NCBI GenBank assembly: GCA_031181145.1
Contig: JAPSLB010000015.1
Coordinates: 1 to 64,000, forward strand
Length of the DNA stretch: 64,000 bases
From: Microvirga sp.
GTDB taxonomy: Bacteria > Pseudomonadota > Alphaproteobacteria > Rhizobiales > Beijerinckiaceae
Direction: 5' to 3'
Both the position numbers and the translations under genes were made by a program. The notes beneath the pieces are model-generated. The model was given only the letters and a program-made list of their open reading frames with translations. It ran no database searches and was not told the DNA's origin. Shown piece by piece: positions 17,625-27,563 of the stretch (its first letter is position 1; every line of letters begins with the position of its first letter).

Positions 17625-18659
17625 ATGATACCGGAAGCTCAACATCATGCTTGGAGCCGCTTTATACTATGGGCGGTCTGCTCTACTGTCGGGTTGTTCC
17701 TGACGCTCATGGGCGGTCTCTACCTGATCGATCCTTACGATACGGGCCGCTCTCCGTTGTCGGGCGAACCCGATAGCCGCGGTCAAAAAGACGTCAATGC
17801 GACAGCGAGCGTAGGCCGCAATCAGAGCTACGATGCTGCTGTGATCGGCAACTCGACGATTGCCCTTATAAAGCCTGCCCGGCTGACCGAACTGACAGGG
17901 ATTCCATTTGCTCAACTCGCCGTGCCTGGAATTCAGGTTCCTGAGCAACTCACAGTGATCGACTGGTTTATGAAGCACCATGACCGCACGGCGAAAGCGC
18001 TGGTCATCAGTATCAACCGCGACACTTGGTGCACGAACCAGCCCGAGAAATCCGGCCAGAATCCGTTTCCATTCTGGCGCTTTAGCCCCTCCCCCTTTGA
18101 ATATCTCTCTGGACTGCTCAGTATCAGTACCCTTGAGCAAGCAGGGCGGCGCCTCGGGCTCGCTCGAAGCTCCAAGGCATCATCGGCGATGGATGGGTAC
18201 TGGGATTATGAGCCGTTCTATGCCGAGCTCCTTGCGGATCCTCGACGCTGGCACGAGGGCTTGTTCAAACAATGGAATGACCAGCGGGGAGATCCCGACC
18301 GATCATTCCCGGCAGCGCGAGTGCTCGGGCAGAAGCTAGCGACCTTACCCGCCGATCTGTCCGTCGTTTTGGTGTTCCCGCCCGTATTTTCTGCAAAGCA
18401 GCCGAAGCTGGGAACTCCACGCTACGAATTTGAGCAAGCCTGCCGTCAAGCCTTTGTCGATCTGGCATCGAGGCGTCCGCATACGGCTGTCGTCGATTGG
18501 TGGTTCGATCGTCCAGAATCGAAGAATACAAAGCTCTTTATTGACCAGATCCATTATCGTCATCCCATTGCGCGCAAGATCGAAGATGACATCGCCGCAG
18601 CGTTACAGAGCCTTCGGGGGCGCACCTCCATGGCGATCCCATCCCGTGCACGTGGTTAG
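17625..18659 (+). CDS. SGNH-like periplasmic protein, partner of the MBOAT acyltransferase
   Basis: 344 residues: a single N-terminal membrane anchor (about residues 13-35), then a domain with AAVIGNSTIALIKPARL near residue 70 and DQIHYRHPIARKIEDDIAAA near 310. The GNST Ser and the Asp-x-x-His pair match the layout of SGNH/AlgX/AlgJ-type O-acetyltransferases and esterases. With the MBOAT gene 15 bp upstream, the simplest reading is a two-part O-acylation system, one protein carrying the acyl group across the membrane and this one placing it on the polymer. Sequence outside the motifs is not diagnostic. Confidence 0.75.
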   Translation: MIPEAQHHAWSRFILWAVCSTVGLFLTLMGGLYLIDPYDTGRSPLSGEPDSRGQKDVNATASVGRNQSYDAAVIGNSTIALIKPARLTELTGIPFAQLAVPGIQVPEQLTVIDWFMKHHDRTAKALVISINRDTWCTNQPEKSGQNPFPFWRFSPSPFEYLSGLLSISTLEQAGRRLGLARSSKASSAMDGYWDYEPFYAELLADPRRWHEGLFKQWNDQRGDPDRSFPAARVLGQKLATLPADLSVVLVFPPVFSAKQPKLGTPRYEFEQACRQAFVDLASRRPHTAVVDWWFDRPESKNTKLFIDQIHYRHPIARKIEDDIAAALQSLRGRTSMAIPSRARG

Positions 18660-18798
18660 CCCGGACGACCATCTCAAATTCCCATGGGTTCAATCAGGAT
18701 GGTGCATTTTGAATGGTTGAGGAGGGATGTTATAAATCAGCGTCAAGATAGTTTCGGAAGGCTACATGGAAAGTAAACCGCATGTTGATGCCTGCTCG

Positions 18799-19542
18799 TC
18801 ATGTGCCGGGTGCCATGACAAATGAGGTGAGCACAGCGCCATAGTGGCATGCTGTCGCCACTAGCACGAAACCGTGCCAGATCGCGTTATGAAACCGCAG
18901 GCTGTCCCACACGTGGAAAATTACGCCCACAGTGTAGAGCAGTGCACCAGCGCCGAGCAGCGTGAGCGTCGTGCTCGGAAGCATCAGGATGTGATCCCAG
19001 ATGAAAATACCACTCCATCCAATCAGGAGGTATAAGGCGATCGACAGCCGGTCGAACCGGCCCGGCAATGCTAACTTGAGAATGATCCCGATCAGAGAAG
19101 CCAGCCAAACAACTGCCATGAGGACCTGCGGAATGGGATCGCCGCCCATACGTGCCAGGAATGGTGTGTAGGTACCTGCGATCAGCATGAAGATTGCAGC
19201 GTGGTCGAAGCGCCGCAGCCACCACTTCATGGGTGAGATCGGCCACATGTTGTACACTGCCGAAATCACCAGAACTGCCATCATCGCGACGCTGTAAATC
19301 AGGATCGAGATCAGGTCTGAAGGCGTTGGGCTGGGCAGGACTGCGACAATGACGCCTGTTACAGCCGCGAACCCCAGAACAATGCCGACCACATGGACGA
19401 CACCATCTGCCCAGAGTTCAGCGCGGTCGTACTCGAAACGGCCGGTCGACGGTCTTTGCAAGGCAATCCTCCTTGGCAGGCTACAAGTGCGCTTATCAAC
19501 CTCAAGAGAAACTGTATCGCCGAGGTGTGGCCGCAGTGACAT
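18799..19542 (-). CDS. PAQR/hemolysin III family membrane protein
   Basis: A 247-residue, seven-helix protein with the PAQR motifs: ELWADGVVHVVGIVLG, SAVYNMWP, RRFDHAAIFMLIAGTYTPF, and FHNAIWHGFVLVATACHYGA. The Ser, Asp and three His residues that form the metal site in adiponectin-receptor-like proteins are conserved. Function in bacteria is unsettled; hemolysin III members are sometimes tied to membrane homeostasis. Stands alone. Confidence 0.9.
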   Translation of the reverse strand: MSLRPHLGDTVSLEVDKRTCSLPRRIALQRPSTGRFEYDRAELWADGVVHVVGIVLGFAAVTGVIVAVLPSPTPSDLISILIYSVAMMAVLVISAVYNMWPISPMKWWLRRFDHAAIFMLIAGTYTPFLARMGGDPIPQVLMAVVWLASLIGIILKLALPGRFDRLSIALYLLIGWSGIFIWDHILMLPSTTLTLLGAGALLYTVGVIFHVWDSLRFHNAIWHGFVLVATACHYGAVLTSFVMAPGT

Positions 19543-19823
19543 CTGGGCGCGGACCCGCCTATGGGATACTCAGAACATGAAACCAAAAGCGGACGCTTGA
19601 CGTGCTTAGAAATTTCTACCGGAACGAAATTTTGGGATCGTCGCCACAGCCATCATCTGCAGCGTCGATGGTGCGATACGCTGAAATGTAAGGATCTGGC
19701 AGGAGCTCCAGCGGAGTCTCAACGGTGCATCCGTATCGCTTTGCAAAGAATCGAACCAGAGCCTTCCTCTCGCGAGACCCGTGCAGTGATCGAGAGCTAT
19801 CAACGGATTGACGAGAAGCCTGT

Positions 19824-20033
19824 TCACCTCAGGATCTTCAAAAGCTCCTCCACGGCTTGGGCCTCTTTCAGGCTGCCTTTCTCATATCTGCGCAAAGTAT
19901 CTCTGATCCTTGCGCGCTTTGACCTCGTCCCGCCGATTCGCTCATCGATGTCTGCCGCATGTAAGAGGAGTGCGGGTGGCGGTACGGGTTTCCGGAAGTA
20001 GTTCGAGATTTTGTGCAACATTGTCATGTCCAT
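19824..20033 (-). CDS. Small hypothetical protein, coupled to upstream gene
   Basis: 69 residues, or 65 if the third ATG is used. The N-terminal part is LHKISNYFRKPVPPPALLLH, the C-terminal part is strongly charged and helical (RARIRDTLRRYEKGSLKEAQ). Its start overlaps the stop of the gene at 20024-20329, a pattern typical of translational coupling. No family recognised. Confidence 0.45.
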   Translation of the reverse strand: MDMTMLHKISNYFRKPVPPPALLLHAADIDERIGGTRSKRARIRDTLRRYEKGSLKEAQAVEELLKILR

Positions 20034-20329
20034 CCTTGCCGCTGGGTGGTGAGAGCGCAGTGCAGCGTGAACAAAGCCTCGAAGGCTCTGTACGCGAGGT
20101 GATAGAGTTCAGGGTCGGCCGCGATGTGTGGGTGGCCAGCAAGGTTGTCGTCGATGGCCTTCATCAGAACCGCCGCTGCGTGGGATGCGTCCGGAAGCTG
20201 CTCCACCCTTGTTGGCTGCCGGAGCCCTCTGAGACGATCAAGGCGCGTTTCCTCAACAATTTGGGCTGGGTCAGGCTGAAACACCTTTGTTCTCCCCGAA
20301 GAGCCGCGATTGGCTTCAGTTACTTTCAC
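20024..20329 (-). CDS. Hypothetical protein
   Basis: 101 residues from a GTG at 20329 with AGGATCAGG just upstream, a good ribosome-binding site. The central part (LPDASHAAAVLMKAIDDNLA, then DPELYHLAYRAFEALFTLH) is helical and protein-like. No family recognised. Its stop overlaps the next small gene. Confidence 0.45.
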   Translation of the reverse strand: MKVTEANRGSSGRTKVFQPDPAQIVEETRLDRLRGLRQPTRVEQLPDASHAAAVLMKAIDDNLAGHPHIAADPELYHLAYRAFEALFTLHCALTTQRQGWT

Positions 20330-20792
20330 CCTGATCCTATCAATGAATCGTTAACCATGAGCATACCAGCCGCAGGGCTAGTGTGCCCGACGGGGCTTAA
20401 GGCTGCTATCTCATCATTTTCGTCGCGCTTGGATGGCGTGTGGAGCGCAGGTCTCCTGTAGGCATATATCAGAACACTGCACAGCTAAGGCGCCCAACCC
20501 GCGTAAGAGTCTTCGCCCAAATCCTGATGAGGGATGTACTTTCATCAAAGGACCACCCTGAAGCTGGCGATGCAACTCAGAATTTCGGCCTGTACAGACA
20601 AACCATTCTCAGGAGGACTACTGCCTCTGGTCTCTCTGTTCTCAGGACCAAAGCGCGCGGCAAGCGACGATGACATGCCGGCTAGGACTTGATGGGCCAC
20701 CCATCCTCACCCTCAGCTTGGAAGCGTCCTCGCATAGGTCGAGAAGAGCGGAGCGTTGGCTTTGACACGCTATAAAGTCCCAGCAATGTCGC
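20330..20792. other. Intergenic region, no gene seen
   Basis: Short open frames only, none with family motifs or ribosome-binding sites. The left part should hold the promoter of the two small hypothetical genes. Confidence 0.4.
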
Positions 20793-20816
20793 TGGCGGCG
20801 GATCTCTCCGCCGCCA
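20793..20816 (-). terminator. GC-rich hairpin after the M20 peptidase gene
   Basis: Perfect 10-bp stem TGGCGGCGGA / TCCGCCGCCA with a 4-base loop, 11 bp beyond the M20 gene stop. No T-run follows, so it could be a Rho-independent terminator of weak type or an RNA 3'-end stabiliser. Confidence 0.5.
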
Positions 20817-20827
20817 ATCAGAAGCGA

Positions 20828-22150
20828 TCAAAGAGAGCTGTCGCTCATACCAACAACGGAAAGCAGCATCGCCAGGCCAGCACTCAAAGCCTTCACGTCT
20901 GGCTCTTTCTCAACATCGACCCACTCGTCAAGGGAGTGACTCCGATCAGACTTTCCGGGAGCTCCACGCCCGACTGTGACGGAGGGAATGCCGAGGCTCA
21001 TGGGAACATTCGCGTCGGTTGAGCTGGTATTGAATTTGGGCTTGTAGTCGTAAGCACTCAGGACAGCTGAGACAGCTTGAACAATATCGCTGTTCTCGTC
21101 CGTCTTTCCGGCAGGACGATCACCCACCAGTTCTTTCGTTACTGTGATAGGCCCTTCTTTTGTCGAACGAGCGAAGTTCTCCGTCTCGACAGCGCGGTCG
21201 ACTATCTCAAGGAAGCGTTTCTCCAGTCGTGCTAACTCTTCGACCGAGACCGATCGCATATCAACCTGCATCCAGAGTTCGTTCGGAATCGAGTTGACGG
21301 ATGTGCCACCGCCGATCACGCCGATGCTGTATGTGGTTTTCGGATCGGATGGGACTTGGGTCCGAGAGAACTGAGCCATTGCCTCGCCCATCGCGAAAGC
21401 AGGATTCACCAGTCCGAAAGCGCCATAGCTGTGACCGCCAGGACCGCGGAACTTGACCAAGTAGCGCTTGGAGCCCGTCGCGCCGTTAGTGACCGTCTCC
21501 ATGTTGCCGCCGTCGACGATGAGGGCCGACTTGATCTTGTCCTTGTATTTTCCTTTCTGGAACAGATGCTTCACCCCTCGGAGATCGCCTAAGCCCTCCT
21601 CACCGACAGAGCCGACGATCAAGACATCGTCCTTCGTCTGGATCTTCGCCTCGTCCATGGCTCTGAGATAGGCCAAAACAGCCGTTAGCCCCTTGGCATC
21701 ATCTCCAATGCCCGGAGCCATGAGCTTAGTGCCTTCCCGGCGCACCTTTACTTCGGTGCCTTCAGGGAACACCGTATCGAGGTGAGCAATTACAGCAACA
21801 TACTTTCCGTCGCCTGCGGCACCCTTCCGAACGCCGAGGACGTTGCCCTCCTCATCGATTTCAACATCCGTGAGGCCGATATCAGCAAGTTTTTTCCGGT
21901 ACGCTTCGGCCCTCACCTTTTCCTTAAAAGGGGGAGAAGGGATCTCGGTGATCTCGATTAGCTCGGAAACGATCTCGTCGTGGTCCCGGTCAAAGACCGC
22001 GACAGCGGACTTGAATTTGGGGTTTTCAAGAATCGAGTTTGCAACCTCAGCATGATTGGTTGAATTGTTGGTCTGAGCTACGGCTCGCGTTGTCGATGTC
22101 GACGATAGTGCTAGCAACGCCGCTACAGTCAGTAGTGCAGTTTTATACAT
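20828..22150 (-). CDS. Secreted M20/M25-family metallopeptidase
   Basis: 440 residues with a signal peptide (MYKTALLTVAALLALSSTST, cleavage near AVAQ). Zinc ligands of the M20 family are visible: His in VIAHLDTVFP, Asp in APGIGDDAKG, the catalytic Glu-Glu in GSVGEEGLGD, Asp in LIVDGGN, and the late His in DRSHSLDEWVD. The dimerisation domain (KFRGPGGHSYGAFG) is present. It should hydrolyse small peptides or N-acylated amino acids in the periplasm or outside. Overall it resembles PepT-like M20 proteins. Single gene, with a hairpin downstream. Confidence 0.92.
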   Translation of the reverse strand: MYKTALLTVAALLALSSTSTTRAVAQTNNSTNHAEVANSILENPKFKSAVAVFDRDHDEIVSELIEITEIPSPPFKEKVRAEAYRKKLADIGLTDVEIDEEGNVLGVRKGAAGDGKYVAVIAHLDTVFPEGTEVKVRREGTKLMAPGIGDDAKGLTAVLAYLRAMDEAKIQTKDDVLIVGSVGEEGLGDLRGVKHLFQKGKYKDKIKSALIVDGGNMETVTNGATGSKRYLVKFRGPGGHSYGAFGLVNPAFAMGEAMAQFSRTQVPSDPKTTYSIGVIGGGTSVNSIPNELWMQVDMRSVSVEELARLEKRFLEIVDRAVETENFARSTKEGPITVTKELVGDRPAGKTDENSDIVQAVSAVLSAYDYKPKFNTSSTDANVPMSLGIPSVTVGRGAPGKSDRSHSLDEWVDVEKEPDVKALSAGLAMLLSVVGMSDSSL

Positions 22151-22546
22151 GATTCCCTATTCCTCCGCAGTGATCATGTGCCCGCTGCCTTGGAAGAACA
22201 TACTGTTCCCAGAACTTAAAAATGATGTGGTCGCGCTCACGCGACTGCTCCTCCCAATCAGCTCGACATTAAAGAATGAGAAGGTTTTTCCTACCGAGGT
22301 ACAAGGCACACTTTAAACACCTCGTTCTCGGGCATCATGCGTCGAGCGCATAGCAATTCTTGGGTGAGCACACTTTAATACTTGAATTTCTGCCCTAAGC
22401 TTATTTGTTTTGCCGGCGCGACATGCGTTCGCGTGGCTGACTTCGGACTGGCTCGATTCTGCGGCGACAGGCAATCGCCACCTGTTAAATCCCTTCCTCT
22501 CAAGAATGGATGAGAGATATTCAACTCCTCTCTCGCTCTATGCGGG
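22151..22546. other. Intergenic region with the peptidase promoter
   Basis: Holds the upstream region of the M20 peptidase gene; no coding sequence recognised. The right part leads into a gene fragment without a natural start, so a recombination joint may lie here. Confidence 0.4.
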
Positions 22547-22857
22547 TTGAGGGATGCGGTAATGACCGATGCAGGCTTCGTCGACGTCGTCGGGAAGAGC
22601 GACACGCTCGGAGGCCTGATGGGCGACTTCGAGGCCCGCAACGGCCCGATCGCCCTGTTGGGCAACGTGGTCTGGAGCAAGATCGGCCTCGAGCGCGGCA
22701 ACGTCAGGAGCCGTGCTCCGGCACCCGGCGTGTCGGGAACCCTCGGCACGTCCCTCGGGCTCGACATCGAGATGGCAATCATCGAGGTCGGCGCCGCCTA
22801 CGAGGTCGCCCGCTTCGGCGCGCTCGCCTTCGACGTGCTCGGCGGGGCTCGGTATTG
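22547..22857 (+). pseudogene. Outer-membrane porin-like protein, internal fragment
   Basis: About 100 residues (DAGFVDVVGKSDTLGGLMGD, then EMAIIEVGAAYEVARF and FDVLGGARYW) resembling the strands of a small beta-barrel protein found in rhizobial-type genomes. Both ends are missing: it begins without a signal peptide and breaks at ARYW, where sequence belonging to the end of an oppositely oriented autotransporter takes over. Confidence 0.6.
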
Positions 22858-22884
22858 GTGTCGTCGGCGCCGCAAGCCGTCTTG

Positions 22885-25800
22885 AAACCGCCAGATAAAG
22901 TTGCCCTTGAGGGTATGATCCTGCGCGCGGGTGCCGATCTGGCCCGAGTAGGCAATGCCCAGGCTTACGCCGTTCGAAGTCTGCCAATCGAGACCGGCTT
23001 CCGCCAGCAGCGCGTCCCGGTCCACCGGCACGCCCGACACCGTGAACGGCGATGCCCCGCCCGCAAGGGCCAGTAGGCTCTCAGGCTCCACATCGCCATA
23101 GGCATGCCGCCAGCCCACAAGCCCCCGCAGCGTCAGCGGCAGATCCTGACTGAGCCGCGTTTCTGCCCGCACACCCAGCGTGGTGGTGCCCAGATCGTTG
23201 TTATGGCCGAAGCCGCTCAGCGCGGCAGCGCCGCCGCTCTCCCGGAAAGCGTCCGTGTGCAGCCGCAGCACCGAGGTGCCCACGAATGGCTCGATCATTG
23301 CTCCCGGCCAGCCGAAGCGGTAACCCAATTCACCAAAGGCCTGTGCCGTCCAGCCGTCATAGGAGGCGCTGGTCGCACCGGTAAAGGCCGGGAAGCGGAC
23401 GGTGCGGCTCACGTCGAAGTCATGTCGGACGTACGAAGCGCCCAGTATGAGAGTGAGGCCTCCCCATGATTGGAGCCGTAGAGCGCCCCGAAGATGCTCT
23501 CGTTCGATCCTGACGAGAGCCGACCGTCGATGTCGAACGTGGTGCGGGTGAAGCCGCCGGCCATGCCGATCCGGAAGCTGTCGGCCACCAGTGCGTCGAC
23601 ACCGAGGATGAAGCCGCCGGTGGAGGTGTCGAGCGAGGCTGCATTGCCGTTGGAGCGCACCTTGCCCCAGGAGCCGAAGCCCTCGCCCCACAACAGGGCT
23701 AAGCGGCCGGTGTCGAAGGTGGGCGTGACGGTAGCCGGCTGGGGCGTCGCTCCAGGCAGATTCCTCGCGTAGGCAGCAGAATAGCTGCCCTGGGCCAGCG
23801 ACGGCAGGGTTGTGCTCATGGGCTGGCGTAGGCGAGTCAGGATCGCCTCGCGCACGAGGCGACCATCCTCGTAGGCGACCGTCGCCGCCGAGGCATGCGC
23901 CTCGCCCGACAGGGCATCGAAGGCCTGCCGGGCCCCTGCCACGCTCGAGCCTAGCACCATACTGTAGAGGCGGTGGCCTGCCCCCAGCGCCTCGACTGCA
24001 TCGGCCGTGGTGTACTGGTTGCGGGTCTGGGCCACGGCGTGGAAATCGATCGGCGCCGGCTCCTCCGGACCGGTCTTGCGCACCATGGTCAGGATGACCG
24101 CATCCGGGCCGTAGCGTAGCGTCGGGGTGATGAAGGCAAACTCGCCGCCCGAGGTGCCGCCGAAGGTGCCGCTGACCCCACCTCGCGCAGTCAGAATGGT
24201 GTAGGGTCGGTTCTCGACAAAGTGGGTACCCTGGTCCGGCAGGATCTGGACGGTGCCGCCGGACAGGGTGGCAGTGCCGGTAGCGGCGATACGATCGGAG
24301 TGACCGGCGTCGTCAATCTCCAGCGCATAAAACGAGCCGGGCGCGAACGACACATTGCCGGCGACATTCAGCGCACCAATCGAGTTGCCGGGCGCGACCG
24401 TGGCACCGCTCTGCACGACTAGCCCGCCTACCGTGCCGGTGCCGGACAGCGTGCCGCCTGCCACTCTCACCGATGAGGCTGCCAGCGAACCGTTGACCAC
24501 CAGCGCACCATCCTCGACCGTAGTCGGGCCGGTGAGTGTGCTGGTGCCGGTCAGGGTCAGCGTCCCGGCCCCTGGTTTGATAAGAGGCGCGCTGCCTACA
24601 AGCGTGCCGCCGAACGTCCCATGAGAGATCCGCAGCCTTGGCCCATTACTGATGAGCGTGCCTTCGCCCTGAAGGGTGCTGATGCGCGTATCGTAGGTCG
24701 CTAGATCCAGGGTGGCGTCGCGAGTAACGGTCACCGTATGCGCACCGATGAGATGGTACGGGAGCTGGCTGGAACCGGCCCTAAGGGTTCCGCCATTCAC
24801 CTCGAGCCCGTGCCAGGAATACCCGAGCCCTGATCCGGCAACGATGATGGTTCCGGTGTCGGTGGGGGTGCCGAAGTGGATCGTTGAGCCGTAGCCTGAA
24901 AGGCCGAAATTGATGCTCAGCGTCTGCCCCGGTGCTGCCGACAGAGTGCTGGTCTGGTTGGCCTCGAACCGGATCTCATTCGGGAGTGCCGCAGAGCCGC
25001 TGATGTTGGAGCGCAGATGACCACCGGCCATTCGCACCGTGCTGGCGCCGAGCGCGCCGGCGTTCTGGATCTCGAGTGTGCCGTCCCCGATCGTCGTGTT
25101 GCGTGAATAGGTATTCGCACCGGTGAGAGTGAGTGTACCAGTTCCGACCTTGGCGAGCGAACCGGCGGAACCCTCGATCAGGCCGGACACGGTGGTGTTG
25201 CGATTGTCGGAGCCGACCGTCAGCTCCTTGGAGCCCAGCTGAAAGGTCCCGCGGCCCTCAATGGAGCCGAACGTAGTGCCGGTTCCGTTGATTGCCGAGA
25301 TGTCGACGAGACCACCAGAATTGTTAACCACCCGCGCGTTCCCGCCCGAGGCATTGGACCAGAAGTACGTCTGCCCGTTGGCCTCGTTGATGATGGTCGC
25401 CGATCCAGCCGTAGAGCTTCCCTCGAACAGCGTTGCACCGAACTCTTTGTTCGTGATCATTGCATTCGACGCGGAACTGCTGCCTTGAAAACCGGTGACG
25501 CTCCCGTTTCGGTTCTCGATCCTTGCAGAGCCGGCGTTGCTCCCGCTCCGGAACGTCACACCAGAATATGCAGGCGCGAACTCGTTGATAATTGTAGCAT
25601 TGCCCGCGGTCGCTCCTGGCGAGAAGAACAGGCCTGCTCCAAGGCTGGGCGTAGCGTCGGCCGCGATGGTAATGGTCGATTCACCGGCGCTCGCACCGTT
25701 GCGGAAGGTGAGCTGGCTCGAGTCGTTGAGGAAGATCGGTGCTGAACTTGCAACTGTTCCTGCACCGTCAAAGGTCAGGGAGGACGTGTCTCCATTGACC

Positions 25801-26185
25801 TGTGTCGTTCCTGATCCAAGCGCGTTCGTGGCTGTCGCGATGATGGCCCCGTTGTCGATCACCGTGCCGCCGGAGTAGGTGTTCGTGCCCGACAGGGTCA
25901 GGATGCCGCTACCCTGCTTGGTCAGAGCACCGTCGCCTCGCAGTTGAGAGCCGATGCCGATGTTGTAGCCGTTGCCGTCGAGGAAGGCGCCGCCGCTTCC
26001 GATCACCAACTCCCCGGGCGCAAAGTTGGACAGGAAATCGGCCTGATGGGTCGTCGCCTGCAGAATGCCGCCATCAAAATTGAGCGTAGCTCTGCCTGAT
26101 CCCTATACGGTCTGACCGGTGGCAAGCACGCCGCGGGCTGCGGACGTGCCGCCAATGGTCAGCGTGCCAGCACCAGAGGCGGCGC
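22885..26185 (-). pseudogene. Autotransporter with passenger repeats, truncated and frameshifted
   Basis: Reading leftwards: a passenger with many autotransporter repeats (for example GILTLSGTNTYSGGTVIDNG and GTGTLTLTGANTYSRNT), then a linker and a C-terminal beta-barrel ending in GNFIWRF, the classic terminal aromatic residue. Three lesions are visible. An in-frame TAG lies at 26103-26105. One base is missing at about 23465, where NHWGG is expected and NHGEA is read. The normal stop after the last Phe reads CAA, so the frame runs on. The amino end with its signal peptide is replaced by an IS6 fragment at about 26185. It cannot make a working surface protein as it stands. Confidence 0.85.
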
Positions 26186-26564
26186 GTCTGAACGACCCCG
26201 TCGAGGGCATAGCCATCCTGGTCCACAGCCCTGGTCCACAGCCCGTGCTTCTTGCCGGAGAGCGTGACGACGACCTCGTCCAAGTGCCGGATGTCATGGC
26301 GGCTCGGCGTCCTGCGCCTGAGGCGGCGGGCGCAGTCCGGTCGAACCTTCAGAGCCCATCGGCGGGCGGTCGCGGAGGAGACGAGGATACCGCGCTCGAG
26401 CAGCATCGCCTCAACGAGCCGCAGGCTCAGCGGGAGCCGGAACGAGAGCCACACCGCATCGGCGATGATCCCGGGTCGACAGCGATCGCGTTTGGAGCTG
26501 ACGGGCTTGGGCATGCCGGCCCATGCACACCGCTCAAGCTCAGGCCCCAGTTAACGTCACGGTA
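26186..26564 (-). mobile_element. IS6-family element, 5' half (left arm of an inverted pair)
   Basis: Encodes MPKPVSSKRDRCRPGIIADA and onwards through the first catalytic Asp (HLDEVVVTLSGKKHG), then stops matching after VVQTRR, where the autotransporter begins. The first 95 residues are identical to the copy at 39055-39393 in the opposite orientation. Its left terminus (TACCGTGACGTTAAC on the reverse strand) faces right. A 15-base stretch of CTGTGGACCAGG type is repeated in tandem near 26225, absent from the other copy. Inactive. Confidence 0.85.
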
Positions 26565-26977
26565 TCAACAATAGCCGACTTCATCGCGATGTGATCCGCC
26601 AAATAGCTCATATCCAGGGCACCCAGTCACTTCACCCATGAGGTCCCATAGCGCCATCTCCAAACCTGCGAGCAGCTGGTTTAAAAAACGAGGGTTATTG
26701 GCTCCGTAAGCCTTGAACTCGGTCTGGAAATGGTCCGGCAAAGGACGCTGCACTCGAAAGCTGAACGGCCAATAAGATGCGTGCCGAGATGCCTGAGAAC
26801 CTGTGCTAGAGCTCTTGGGTCGGGCGCGGTCGTGCACGCACCAATCCCGCAGCCCCCACTGTCATCCTCAATCACTACAAGATTGGCAATAAAATGTTCC
26901 TTCACCCCCTGCGCCCAGACGTATGGTTTACGTAATCGCATTTTCAGTGACGTGACTTCGACATTGGTAATCTTCAT
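26565..26977 (-). pseudogene. Enolase-superfamily (mandelate racemase/muconate lactonizing) enzyme, N-terminal part
   Basis: From the ATG at 26977 the product reads MKITNVEVTSLKMRLRKPYV, the capping domain of the mandelate racemase/muconate lactonizing group. Near 26752 the frame shifts: after LIGRSAF the continuation (RVQRPLPDHFQTEF, then LAGLEMALWDLMGE and ELFGG) is in another frame. At 26565 the IS6 fragment begins and the catalytic barrel is absent. It was probably the last gene of the leftward catabolic operon and acted as a dehydratase, racemase or cycloisomerase. Confidence 0.8.
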
Positions 26978-27146
26978 AGTTGATAGATCCCATCGTGCCT
27001 GGTCAGGATGATTCACCCCAGAGGGATTCTTGACCGCCCAGAAGAGTCAGTTGCCCGGATATTCAGACGTTCTGCCTGAGCAGCGAGAGACGCGGACGAC
27101 CGCTAGCGTATTCCTCGGTTTGCCGGCTCCGGCTACGCGATGTATG

Positions 27147-27500
27147 TCAAGCGTCTATCGCTGCAGTCATGAGGATTTCGATTTTTCCTTGTGGCCGCGC
27201 CAGTGCTGCTTGACAGGTTGCGCGAGCTGGTGGGTTCTCTCGATCTACCCACGCGTCCCAAACTGCGTTCATTCCATGGAAGTCCGAAATATCCGCCAGC
27301 CATATTTGGGCGAAGAGCACAGATGATTTGCTTATCCCGACCTCGGTCAGCAAGAGATCGATCTTCCGAAGGACCTGCCGCGTCTGATCTTCTATGTTCC
27401 CTGAACAATCATCAGGAACTTGACCAGCGAGATATGCTGTACCTCCATGTATGACAACCTGGCTCATACGGTCGGATCGATGCAGTCGAGTGATGTTCAT
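27147..27500 (-). CDS. RidA/YjgF-family protein
   Basis: 117 residues of RidA type: GGTAYLAGQVPDD, QTRQVLRKIDLLLTEVG, and the active-site segment ENPPARATCQA with the key Arg, then KIEI with the conserved Glu. RidA enzymes hydrolyse reactive enamine/imine intermediates. Its place 63 bp after an amine- or amino-acid-type FAD oxidase fits this: the oxidase would make an imine and RidA would clear it. It may equally belong to the RidA subfamilies of catabolic operons that lack proven imine activity. Confidence 0.88.
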   Translation of the reverse strand: MNITRLHRSDRMSQVVIHGGTAYLAGQVPDDCSGNIEDQTRQVLRKIDLLLTEVGISKSSVLFAQIWLADISDFHGMNAVWDAWVDRENPPARATCQAALARPQGKIEILMTAAIDA

Positions 27501-27563
27501 GACGTTCTTCTTTGCAGCAGATTTCGCTTCATGTGATACGCAGCGACCTGATGGAAAAGCCTT

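Noticed and set aside
24222..25745. CRISPR-like or tandem DNA repeats in the autotransporter region
   Set aside because: The periodicity comes from degenerate autotransporter passenger repeats at protein level, not from identical DNA repeats with spacers.
23409..26009. Intact 866-residue autotransporter
   Set aside because: The frame lacks a signal peptide, and its C-terminal barrel continues in another frame after a one-base deletion near 23465.
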